A stretch of 64,000 nt of DNA from NCBI RefSeq assembly GCF_904846345.1, contig NZ_CAJHAJ010000002.1, forward strand, positions 62,001-126,000, read 5' to 3'. The position numbers and the translations under genes are program-made. Positions 17,637 through 25,750 of this stretch are shown in pieces. The notes beneath the pieces were generated by a model, which saw only the letters and a program-made list of their open reading frames with translations, had not been told where the DNA came from and searched no databases. The stretch is from Psychrobacter maritimus. Its GTDB lineage: Bacteria > Pseudomonadota > Gammaproteobacteria > Pseudomonadales > Moraxellaceae. The first letter of the stretch is position 1, and each line of letters opens with the position of its first letter.

Positions 17637-19076
17637 ATGCTATCACCCCAAGACCAATTAACTGAGCTGGTACGTACGCTTGAGACGCAGCAGCATGTTT
17701 TTGCTACTGACCCGCTACTGATTACTGAAAAACTGCAAGGTGAGGATGGAAAACCCATCCAAAAACTGCATCGCCGCGCCTCGCGTATCGATAGTAACGG
17801 CGCGCTGGCACGTGTGCTCGGTAAGATTGACGGTCGCATAAAGAGCATCATGGTGGTCATGAGCGTGGTGTGGTGCATCTCAGGATTTTTGGGATTGTTT
17901 ACCCTACTTCAGACCAATGTGGTTAACTTCTTTTATGTGCTGGTCTGTCTGCTTGGCTTTCATACCGTTATGCTCTTAGGCTGGCTTGTGATGACGCTAA
18001 TCAATCAAGGCAAACAGTCCTCGAATTGGTTTGCCAATTTTGTCAGTCCTAGCTATCTCATCCGTGGCAAAGATGATGTGACTAAGGCGGCTGTTGACTT
18101 GTACGAGCGTCAATTACAGCACAGCGGTATGCGTTGGTATTTGGGGCGCTTTAGCCATCAATTGTGGCTCGCTACATTAACCGGCATGCTGCTGGCGATT
18201 GTGTTTTTATTGATTGTGCGTCAGTACAGTTTTAGCTGGGAGTCGACACTACTGTCTGATCAGGCGCTTATCACGTTGACTCAGATACTCGGCTGGCTGC
18301 CAAGCATGGTAGGGTTTGGTGTGCCAGACAGTACCGCTATCGTTCAGAGTCGCTTGGTAACCGATGCGATGCCGCTTTCTGTTGCGCGGCAATGGGCAGG
18401 CTTATTGGTCGGTAGTCTGCTGATGTACGGTATTGTACCTAGAGCAATCGCTTGGGCGTTTTGCGCGTTGATGTTCCGTCGTAAAAAGATGCGTTTGGAT
18501 ATCAAGCAGCCTTATTATCAAAAGATTTTGAATTTTTGGCAGCGTCATGTGGTTGATGCTGATGATTTTAAGGAAGCGCCCGCTCCTATCGCCCCAAAAG
18601 CGATGGTCAGTACTGGCAAGAAATTGGTGGCTTTACTCGAATACCCATCAGAGCAGGATAGCTGGTGGCTTGAGGGTCTTGATGCCAATATTAATGATAA
18701 TAGTGAGATAGAGGATTTCGGTATCGTTGATGATCGCGATGATATGGATCGCTTGACAAGCTATCTTGATAAGCACCCAGTGCAGGTGTTATTAGGTATT
18801 CATAGTAAAGCCCTGCCTGACCGTGGCACCCTACGTAAACTCGATCGTATCGCAGAACATGCGACAGATGGGCTCATCGTACAACTGCTTGGTGATACCA
18901 GCTTGACTGACAATGGTATTAATATTAATGCTGATATTTCAAATAACGCTGTTTCAAGTACGGCAGATTTAAAAAAGAAAACATCGGAGCAGGTGGCGGC
19001 AAATCAAGATGTTCGCTATCAACAGTGGCAAACCGCACTCTCTGCGCGAAAAATTGGTCTGGTGGATACTAAGTAG
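17637..19076 (+). CDS. DUF2868-type integral membrane protein
   Basis: 479 residues with about four membrane segments: two near residues 65-120 (GFLGLFTLL; LLGFHTVMLLGWLVM), one near 180-200 (LTGMLLAIVFLLIV) and one near 257-285 (GLLVGSLLMYGIVPRAIAWAF). A large soluble C-terminal region follows. The protein matches my memory of the DUF2868 family, typically encoded directly upstream of a DUF3482 GTPase, as here (56-bp gap). Function of the pair is unknown. The C-terminal region includes IEDFGIVDDRDDMDRL and a Ser/Asn-rich tail. Confidence 0.8.
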   Translation: MLSPQDQLTELVRTLETQQHVFATDPLLITEKLQGEDGKPIQKLHRRASRIDSNGALARVLGKIDGRIKSIMVVMSVVWCISGFLGLFTLLQTNVVNFFYVLVCLLGFHTVMLLGWLVMTLINQGKQSSNWFANFVSPSYLIRGKDDVTKAAVDLYERQLQHSGMRWYLGRFSHQLWLATLTGMLLAIVFLLIVRQYSFSWESTLLSDQALITLTQILGWLPSMVGFGVPDSTAIVQSRLVTDAMPLSVARQWAGLLVGSLLMYGIVPRAIAWAFCALMFRRKKMRLDIKQPYYQKILNFWQRHVVDADDFKEAPAPIAPKAMVSTGKKLVALLEYPSEQDSWWLEGLDANINDNSEIEDFGIVDDRDDMDRLTSYLDKHPVQVLLGIHSKALPDRGTLRKLDRIAEHATDGLIVQLLGDTSLTDNGININADISNNAVSSTADLKKKTSEQVAANQDVRYQQWQTALSARKIGLVDTK

Positions 19077-19132
19077 CGTTATGCTATTAGCTTTACTCAA
19101 TAGCTTTTATACAAATGATATGGAATCATAAG

Positions 19133-20761
19133 ATGGATAATAATAAGACCAATGGTCAACCCGTCGGTTTATTTGCTGACAAGGCATTAAAAGACGACCC
19201 TAGCAGCAACCTAATGAACCCAGAGGCAACAGCATCTACTCAGGACAATGTTAATACCACCCCCATAGATTATTCTGCTGATGAATCTGAAAATCTGACA
19301 GCGCGCTCTAGCAAAAAAACGACGATAGCCAGTGGTGCAGCGCTCAAATTAGCAGTCGTTGGTCATACCAATACGGGTAAGACCTCTATCCTGCGCACAC
19401 TATTACGTGATGTCTATTTTGGTGAGGTCAAGAACGAGGCTGCAACCACGCGTCATGTGGAGCAAGCCAAACTAACAGATAGCCAAACCGGTGAAGATTT
19501 GGTCATACTATATGACACCCCTGGTCTAGAAGATGCCTCAGGGCTGATGGATTGGCTGGAAGACAATACGGCCAGCCGCCGTGATGGTATTGAGCGCCTG
19601 CAGCAGTTTTTGGCAGCCGACATTGCCCAAGGCGGTGATGCGCTAACTAGCAATGAGGACTATAGCCAAGAAGCCAAAGTTATCCGTCAGTTGCTGGCAA
19701 GCGATATGGCCATTTATGTCGTCGATGCGCGTGAGCCAGTACTCGGTAAATACAAAGACGAGCTGGCTATTTTATCGTGGGCCGCGATACCTGTGATGCC
19801 GGTATTCAACTTTACGGACAGTCAGGATGCCAATATCGATGACTGGCAAACGATGCTAGCCAGACGTAATCTGCACATCTCGACCCGTTTTGATTCAGTG
19901 GCGTTTGAATTTGAAGATGAAATGCGCCTATGGCAAAACCTCGCCACCATGCTCACTCACTCGGAGATGCTTGAGCAACTGATGACGCGTCGTACGGAGA
20001 ACTGGGAGCAACTCTATGATGAGGCCAATATCATCATTGCCGACTTTTTGTTAAATGTCGCCGCTTTCGTCCATGAGATTAATGAAGATGATGACCCACT
20101 GCCTGTATTGGAACAAATGCAAGAGGCCGTTAGACAAAGTGAACGGGCGATGCAGCACAACCTACTCAATTTATATAAGTTTTATGATAATGCCGTGGCA
20201 GCAACCCCACTTGAATTACAAGCGTATCAGCAAGACCCGTTCGACCCCGAGCTTCTCAAAAGTTATGGCATTCGCACCACATCAGGCGCTGCGGCTGGCG
20301 CGTTACTAGGATTGGGTATTGATGCGGCAGCATTAGGCACGACGTTGGGATTGGGTGCCGCGATAGGTGGTATCGCAGGTGGGCTACTGTCTAATACCAG
20401 TAGCATCGCTGATAGAATCACTGGGGTAAAACGTTTGTATATCGACCCTGCCACCCTAACCTTGCTCGCCACTCGAGCGATAGATTTACTCACCGCTCTG
20501 CGTCACCGTGGTCATGCAGCAACTGATGCCACGCAATTGCTGTATAAAGGTGAGAAATCCAGTATTGAACAGTCGTTAGATGACGAAAGCAATACTGTCA
20601 CACCATGGCCGACACATAAATTGCCAAGTGAGCTCAAAAAAGCCCGTGGCAAACCGCAGTGGTCATCACTCAGTAGCGGTAAGTCTGAACAGGCTCAGTT
20701 ACTACGCGCAGATATGGCGTGGTCGCTGGCAAGTAAATTACAGTCACGTGGGGCTGAATAA
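19133..20761 (+). CDS. GTPase with DUF3482 domain, partner of the DUF2868 protein
   Basis: 542 residues from the ATG at 19133, chosen because GGAA lies seven bases upstream; an in-frame ATG at 19115 is the alternative. After a disordered ~70-residue N-terminus there is a Ras-like GTPase domain with G1 GHTNTGKTS, G3 DTPG and a G4-like NFTD. The C-terminal half has a Gly/Ala-rich hairpin (AALGTTLGLGAAIGGIAGG, about residues 396-414) that could insert into membrane, as in dynamin- or GTPase-IRG-like proteins. Together with the upstream membrane protein it probably forms a GTP-dependent envelope-associated module. The physiological role is not known to me. Confidence 0.82.
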   Translation: MDNNKTNGQPVGLFADKALKDDPSSNLMNPEATASTQDNVNTTPIDYSADESENLTARSSKKTTIASGAALKLAVVGHTNTGKTSILRTLLRDVYFGEVKNEAATTRHVEQAKLTDSQTGEDLVILYDTPGLEDASGLMDWLEDNTASRRDGIERLQQFLAADIAQGGDALTSNEDYSQEAKVIRQLLASDMAIYVVDAREPVLGKYKDELAILSWAAIPVMPVFNFTDSQDANIDDWQTMLARRNLHISTRFDSVAFEFEDEMRLWQNLATMLTHSEMLEQLMTRRTENWEQLYDEANIIIADFLLNVAAFVHEINEDDDPLPVLEQMQEAVRQSERAMQHNLLNLYKFYDNAVAATPLELQAYQQDPFDPELLKSYGIRTTSGAAAGALLGLGIDAAALGTTLGLGAAIGGIAGGLLSNTSSIADRITGVKRLYIDPATLTLLATRAIDLLTALRHRGHAATDATQLLYKGEKSSIEQSLDDESNTVTPWPTHKLPSELKKARGKPQWSSLSSGKSEQAQLLRADMAWSLASKLQSRGAE

Positions 20762-20821
20762 TACCAGTTAAGTAACAACATTTCTTTATGGGGCTATTTT
20801 TATATAATTATTTTTATATAA

Positions 20822-21844
20822 CTATGCCTCTAGTAAAGTACTTAATGCACCAGTACCGCGCACATCTGTTTTCTGTAGATAAATTGGATACAGCGGATAA
20901 TTCGTAAAACTCTTTTCAATATCATGCATTAGCTGCTGCTGGCGCTCGGCACGATGTTGCCAAAACTCATCAGCTTGTATTGGTGTTATCAGTTGATTGA
21001 CCACTATCGCTGCTGGCGGCAGTTTACTATCCTGTAACTGTTCGATAGCGCGTTTGGTCTCTGCCAATGGCAGTACATCGGCAGTCATTACCAATACAAT
21101 CGCGGTTTGGCTACGGTCATGCAGCAATATTCCTGCCTGACGAAACAGCGCTTTGCGTTTTTCCAGTACGGATACCGCTTGCTCCCAGCGATCAGATTTT
21201 TTTGCAGCAAATGGATTCGGTACATCATTATCGACGTCTTTTTTATTGCTCTTTTGATTGTGACTGTCTAAATGGTTCGCGACCGAGCGCAATTTAGCCT
21301 GCCGCCTTTGCTGCGCCAATAACCCATCTGTCCACGCGCCCATCATCTCAGGCAAGACCAATAAACGCAGTGTATGACCGGTTGGCGCGGTATCAAATAT
21401 GATATGTTCATAATTGGCATCCGCTGCGCTGACTAAATGCTGACACATGGACTCGAGCATGGCAGCTTCTTGTGCACCTGGCGCAGATTTTGATAGGCGT
21501 AGGTGCTCACGAATTTTGGGCATCATATCGGGATTGGCATAAGCACTGATGGTACGCTCAACTTGGGCAAAATGCGCATCGACGATGACATCAGGGTTTA
21601 GCTCGATAGCATCAAGATAAGCAGTTACCGCTGTTTTCTCGTTGCTTAACCGTATATTAAGCACATCACCCAAGCTATGGGCAGGATCGGTTGAGACAAT
21701 TAAGGTCTTTTTTTGCTGGCTAGCATAATAACTGGCAAGTGCCGCGGCAGTGGTGGTTTTACCCACACCGCCTTTACCACCGACGAATATAATCGGCTGA
21801 GTTGCCAGTTGTTCTATTAGTTTGTGCAGAGGACGTAAAGCCAT
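20822..21844 (-). CDS. ArsA/GET3-like P-loop ATPase
   Basis: 340 residues. The deviant Walker A GGKGGVGKTTTAAALA (about residues 22-37) and TDPAHSLGDV switch region identify the ArsA/Get3 family of SIMIBI ATPases. A second conserved segment, IIFDTAPTGHTLRLL, is present. It is a single-domain form with no visible CxxC zinc motif of Get3. No arsenic genes are nearby. It instead follows a small Cys-Cys-ending gene and cstA on the same strand, so a role in a CstA-associated process is more plausible than arsenite export. Confidence 0.88.
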   Translation of the reverse strand: MALRPLHKLIEQLATQPIIFVGGKGGVGKTTTAAALASYYASQQKKTLIVSTDPAHSLGDVLNIRLSNEKTAVTAYLDAIELNPDVIVDAHFAQVERTISAYANPDMMPKIREHLRLSKSAPGAQEAAMLESMCQHLVSAADANYEHIIFDTAPTGHTLRLLVLPEMMGAWTDGLLAQQRRQAKLRSVANHLDSHNQKSNKKDVDNDVPNPFAAKKSDRWEQAVSVLEKRKALFRQAGILLHDRSQTAIVLVMTADVLPLAETKRAIEQLQDSKLPPAAIVVNQLITPIQADEFWQHRAERQQQLMHDIEKSFTNYPLYPIYLQKTDVRGTGALSTLLEA

Positions 21845-21900
21845 ACTCGTGTCTCAATATTGAATCAATGGAACGGAACGGTTAATAAATTAGCATCCGA

Positions 21901-22215
21901 CTAACAGCAACCAACGTGGTCAAACGGACATCTATCCATACCCATGCGTGTGTGCCATTCGTGGAAATTTTCTAAAAATAATGGCTGCAATTCTAGTGTA
22001 TAAAAGCTGGCAGGGTTATCAATACCGAGGCTCTCAGCAAACATAAGCAGCATAAAGAAATCTTCTTCGTCACGCGCTGCACGTGCCATCGTTTGACGAT
22101 ATGGTGCATTATAAAACTCATTCAGTCCTGCCACAAACCGTTGCCACCACGATTGGTTGTCTTTTAGACGGTCTGGCATGTTTTCTAGGTTATTTGGTGT
22201 CTTGTTATCTTCCAT
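21901..22215 (-). CDS. Small protein ending in Cys-Cys (cory-CC-star-like)
   Basis: 104 residues. The N-terminal third is polar. The core contains FYNAPYRQTMARAARDEEDF and an acidic/aromatic helix-like region, and the protein ends DRCPFDHVGCC, with three Cys in the last eleven residues. I recall a small family named cory-CC-star that ends in Cys-Cys and is found with carbon-starvation transporter genes; the sequence and position fit, but this is from memory. It lies between cstA and the ArsA-like ATPase. The terminal cysteines could bind metal or be modified, which is inference. Confidence 0.75.
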   Translation of the reverse strand: MEDNKTPNNLENMPDRLKDNQSWWQRFVAGLNEFYNAPYRQTMARAARDEEDFFMLLMFAESLGIDNPASFYTLELQPLFLENFHEWHTRMGMDRCPFDHVGCC

Positions 22216-22267
22216 GATTTTCTCATACTCTCTTTATTCTTTCTTATCTATCATGCCTATACCATAC

Positions 22268-22300
22268 AAAAAACGCCAGCAATTGCTGCTAGCGTTTTTT
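22268..22300 (-). terminator. Terminator after cstA
   Basis: AAAACGCCAGCA and TGCTAGCGTTTT flank the short loop ATTGC with one internal mismatch, and there are T-runs on both strands. It lies between cstA and the Cys-Cys protein gene, so the two downstream genes need read-through or their own promoter. Confidence 0.7.
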
Positions 22301-22348
22301 TATACCTATGTTTTTTATATCTATCTTAATATCAATTAGGAATCACTT

Positions 22349-24028
22349 TTAAAGGTTGCTTTTTCCTTTATGTAACGTCCATTCTTTACGGAGTACTGAT
22401 AAACTCTCAAATGTCACTAAAATCGTGGCTATCAAGATAATAATATCCATAATGATAAGCAGCCAATTACCGTCATTAAAGAATGTTTTTAGCTGAATCA
22501 ATAACGCAAAAACGGTCATAACCAACAAGAACGATAATGGCGCTAAGGTATACCATACAGGTCTGCCTTTACGTAACAAGATAACAGTCACAATCATCAA
22601 GGTTAAAGCAGCCATGAGCTGGTTGGTTGTACCAAATAGCGGCCAAATAATCATACCGCCCGCGCCATCAATGCCACCAGCACCAAATGCTAGTAACAGA
22701 CAGCTACCAACGGCAAGAAATGTTGCCACCACACTTTTATTTAATACCGGCAGCTTATAAATCTCACCAAATTCTTGGAAGATATAACGTTGTAATCGAA
22801 CGCCAGTATCCATCGTAGTACCGGCAAACAAGGCTGCCATTACCGTCAGCATCGTCTGTGATAACACCATATCAATGCCAACACCGGCATTTAGTATGGT
22901 TGCACCGCCATCAATAAAGGCACCAATCGAGCCGTCGCCAAATTTTTGATAAACGGCTTGCCAGTCGCCAAGGGTTGCAAAGCCTGCGGTTGCCGCAAGT
23001 ATCGCACCAAGTGCCAGCATACCCTCACCCATGGCACCAAAATAACCAACGAAGCGTACATCTTCTTCTTTATCAATTTGCTTGGACGTCGTACCCGTCG
23101 CCACCAAACCATGAAAGCCTGATATTGCACCACAAGCAATGGTCACAAATAATAAAGGCAGCATAGATGGTGTGCCGATTGGCAATGCCGTGTTTATTGC
23201 TGGCGCGACAATGTTCGGCGTAGCAATAAAGATGGCAGCGTATAATAAAATTAAACCGACAAATAACTGTAAGCCATTGATGTAATCGCGCGGTTGCAGT
23301 AGCATCCAAACAGGCAACAAAGACGCGATTGCCGCATAAGCAAATAGAATAAGGATCCAGATCGCATTATCCGGTAGACCCATAAAAGTCTCAGGTAATA
23401 CGATAGGGAACATAGGACCGAGATAGATAAGCCCGTATAAAGCGGTGACCCCAATGATGGAGACCCAAACCAGATTCATCTTATAGCGATAAATACACTG
23501 ACCAATGATAAACGCTACGATTAAAGCGCCCCAAACAGGCAGCACCGAAGATGGGGTTTTTATCATCATATTGGCAATAGCAACGCCAAATACCGCATTG
23601 ACCATTAATAATAATAAAAAGATAACCACCATCATTAAGCTGCGCACACGTGTGCCCATGACCGTACCCGCAATAGAACCTATCGATTGACCTCGATTAC
23701 GCATACTGGCCCAAATGGCAGACATATCGTGGACACCAGCCATAAAGATAGTGCCTAAAACGACCCAGATAATGGCGGGTACCCAGCCCCAAATAACCGC
23801 AATTGCAGGACCAATAATCGGTGCCGCCCCTGCGACCGAGGTGAAATGATGCCCCCATAGCACGTATTTATTGGTGGGGATATAATCTACCCCATCTTTC
23901 ATGGTATGCGCTGGCGTGGGACGACTGTTGTCCAATGCCAAAATTTTGGTGGCGATAAATTTTGAATAAAACAGATAACCGCAAAGCATGGCGGCAACCG
24001 CAACCAACAGTACAATAGCACTATTCAT
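22349..24028 (-). CDS. cstA: CstA-family carbon starvation transporter (peptide/pyruvate permease)
   Basis: 559 residues, strongly hydrophobic throughout. The N-terminal GYLFYSKFIATKILALD and the TNKYVLWGHHFTSVAGAAPI motif are hallmarks of CstA. It is shorter than E. coli CstA (~700) and resembles the compact subgroup. CstA-family members import peptides or pyruvate during nutrient limitation. GGGAGAG just upstream of the ATG is a good ribosome site. Downstream on the same strand are the Cys-Cys protein and ArsA-like ATPase genes. The substrate cannot be read from sequence. Confidence 0.9.
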   Translation of the reverse strand: MNSAIVLLVAVAAMLCGYLFYSKFIATKILALDNSRPTPAHTMKDGVDYIPTNKYVLWGHHFTSVAGAAPIIGPAIAVIWGWVPAIIWVVLGTIFMAGVHDMSAIWASMRNRGQSIGSIAGTVMGTRVRSLMMVVIFLLLLMVNAVFGVAIANMMIKTPSSVLPVWGALIVAFIIGQCIYRYKMNLVWVSIIGVTALYGLIYLGPMFPIVLPETFMGLPDNAIWILILFAYAAIASLLPVWMLLQPRDYINGLQLFVGLILLYAAIFIATPNIVAPAINTALPIGTPSMLPLLFVTIACGAISGFHGLVATGTTSKQIDKEEDVRFVGYFGAMGEGMLALGAILAATAGFATLGDWQAVYQKFGDGSIGAFIDGGATILNAGVGIDMVLSQTMLTVMAALFAGTTMDTGVRLQRYIFQEFGEIYKLPVLNKSVVATFLAVGSCLLLAFGAGGIDGAGGMIIWPLFGTTNQLMAALTLMIVTVILLRKGRPVWYTLAPLSFLLVMTVFALLIQLKTFFNDGNWLLIIMDIIILIATILVTFESLSVLRKEWTLHKGKSNL

Positions 24029-24329
24029 CTTATCTCTCCCTAGACAAGTATTAGATAGCCTTATAAGTTCAAGCTTTTTAAAGTAAAATCTTAAAAATAT
24101 GCTAGATTAGTGGGCGGTGAGCGACTCAGAGCACCCGTTATTAGGCAAATAGAAGCATCTTCGCCATATTATTACTGACCAACAAAGCATGGTATTTTAA
24201 GATTGAGGCACTTTATTAATGAGTACCAATTGCCTGAATCCTTTCTTAGTATTCTTTTTAAATAGTAACTGATTTGATGAGGGATGTAACGTTGATAAGA
24301 CGTTAAAAACAACAAATAAAGGAGTTAGA
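24029..24329. other. Divergent intergenic region, cstA / unknown gene
   Basis: About 300 bases between divergent genes with no open frame of note. It must hold both promoters; I see no operator I can name. AAAGGAG just before 24330 is the ribosome site of the plus-strand gene. Confidence 0.4.
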
Positions 24330-24998
24330 ATGACACACTATTTTGGATTCGTACCTTCAGATAAATTGAAAGAATTAATTATTGAGGCAGAGCAAGTCGT
24401 TGAATCAAACGAAAAAGTAGACTATTACCCTTATCGTGATGCCCTGACCCATCAAACGGCTCGTGACCTTACTGATAAATTGTTGGTTGGATTGGTAGAT
24501 ATTATTCCAAACCCTGAGCGCCAAGCCTCTATGCGTAAAATCGTTGGCACCATCGAGCGTGCGACGGATACCCTACTCAATATCTTGTTGGGTAAAGAGA
24601 ACAATGAAGAAGTGATGCCAAGTTTTCATTTTTTAAGGGATCAAGCGACATTCATTGATAACGAAGGCGTCAAGCGCATCGGTTTTAAATTGTCAGAGGC
24701 AGATGCCAAAACCATTGATGACGGTTTTGCGGCGATTACGCCTGAGCACGTTGATAGAGCGCTGTTTAAAAAAGCACTTGAAACGGTAAACGAAGAGACT
24801 TTAACGCATTTTATCAGCCGCTATGCTGATACGTTAAAATTGGGCATGATTAAACGCAAGTCTGTGCCAATGGCAAAGGCAGCTATCGATAAAGGCATGT
24901 CTATGGCATTAAACAAGCTATTACCTGACTTACCGGACAGCTCTTTGAACCGTTTGGCCAATTATTATCGTCCTTTTATCGTAAAAAGGCCTGAATAA
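24330..24998 (+). CDS. Unknown soluble alpha-helical protein
   Basis: 222 residues with a strong AAAGGAG ribosome site. The sequence is charged and mostly helical, with no signal peptide or membrane segment. Recognisable stretches include LVDIIPNPERQASMRKIVGTI and KLLPDLPDSSLNRLANYY, but they do not correspond to a family I know. It precedes hpt by 90 bp on the same strand, and is divergent from cstA. No function proposed. Confidence 0.8.
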   Translation: MTHYFGFVPSDKLKELIIEAEQVVESNEKVDYYPYRDALTHQTARDLTDKLLVGLVDIIPNPERQASMRKIVGTIERATDTLLNILLGKENNEEVMPSFHFLRDQATFIDNEGVKRIGFKLSEADAKTIDDGFAAITPEHVDRALFKKALETVNEETLTHFISRYADTLKLGMIKRKSVPMAKAAIDKGMSMALNKLLPDLPDSSLNRLANYYRPFIVKRPE

Positions 24999-25088
24999 CG
25001 AATATTATATTTTTATTAAGACTGTAGTGTTGGGCAAATTTGCTAAAATTTGCTAAAATAGGCGGCACTTTTATCGAAGGCGCAACTC

Positions 25089-25652
25089 ATGACCCAAATT
25101 AGTAATCAAGAAATCGAAAAAACCCTGCGCAACTCAGAGTGCCTTATCAGCAGTATCGAAGTAGCCGCTGCTTATGAGCGCCTTGCCGCCCAGCTCAACC
25201 TACATTATGCCGGTTTAAATCCAATCGTTATGGTCGTTATGAACGGTGGACTTATCCCAGCCGGTCAATTATTGACGCATCTGACGTTCTACCATCGCAT
25301 GCATTATATCCATGCGTCACGCTATCGTGATAATGAAGGTACGAATGAGCTTGATTGGAAATTTAAGCCTGATGTGAGCATCAAGGGCGAACACGTCTTA
25401 TTAATTGACGATATTTTTGACGAAGGTATTACGCTAAAAGCCATCGTTAAAGAATTGGGTAAAGAGAATCCTTTATCTATCGAATCTTGCGTGTTGCTTA
25501 ATAAAGAGCACGATCGCAAGGTTGCAGACTTTGACGTTGATTTTGTTGGTATTAATGTCGCAGACCGTTATGTTTATGGCTGTGGTATGGATTTCCATGG
25601 TTACTTGCGTCATTTGCCTGGTATCTATGCTATTAAAGAAGACAAAATCTAG
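25089..25652 (+). CDS. hpt: Hypoxanthine/guanine phosphoribosyltransferase
   Basis: 187 residues. The PRPP-binding motif HVLLIDDIFDEGITLK (Asp107, Asp108) is clear, and the upstream NGGLIPAG loop fits purine phosphoribosyltransferases. It salvages hypoxanthine and guanine to IMP and GMP in the cytoplasm. GAAGGCG lies upstream of the ATG. A bidirectional terminator follows. The exact purine preference is assigned by family resemblance; xanthine phosphoribosyltransferase is a less likely alternative. Confidence 0.85.
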   Translation: MTQISNQEIEKTLRNSECLISSIEVAAAYERLAAQLNLHYAGLNPIVMVVMNGGLIPAGQLLTHLTFYHRMHYIHASRYRDNEGTNELDWKFKPDVSIKGEHVLLIDDIFDEGITLKAIVKELGKENPLSIESCVLLNKEHDRKVADFDVDFVGINVADRYVYGCGMDFHGYLRHLPGIYAIKEDKI

Positions 25653-25690
25653 TCATTCTTTGGTTGAATGTTTTGAATGTATCGCATAAT

Positions 25691-25717
25691 AAAAAAGCAC
25701 CCACTGGGTGCTTTTTT
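25691..25717. terminator. Bidirectional terminator between hpt and recD
   Basis: AAAAAAGCACCCA and TGGGTGCTTTTTT form a strong hairpin with T-runs on both strands, between converging genes. Confidence 0.9.
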
Positions 25718-25750
25718 ATTGCTTATTGCTTTGATTGTAGTCAGGGGCAA

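Noticed and set aside
20793..20820. Direct repeat of ATTTTTATATAA between converging genes as a terminator
   Set aside because: It is a short AT-rich direct repeat without a stable hairpin.
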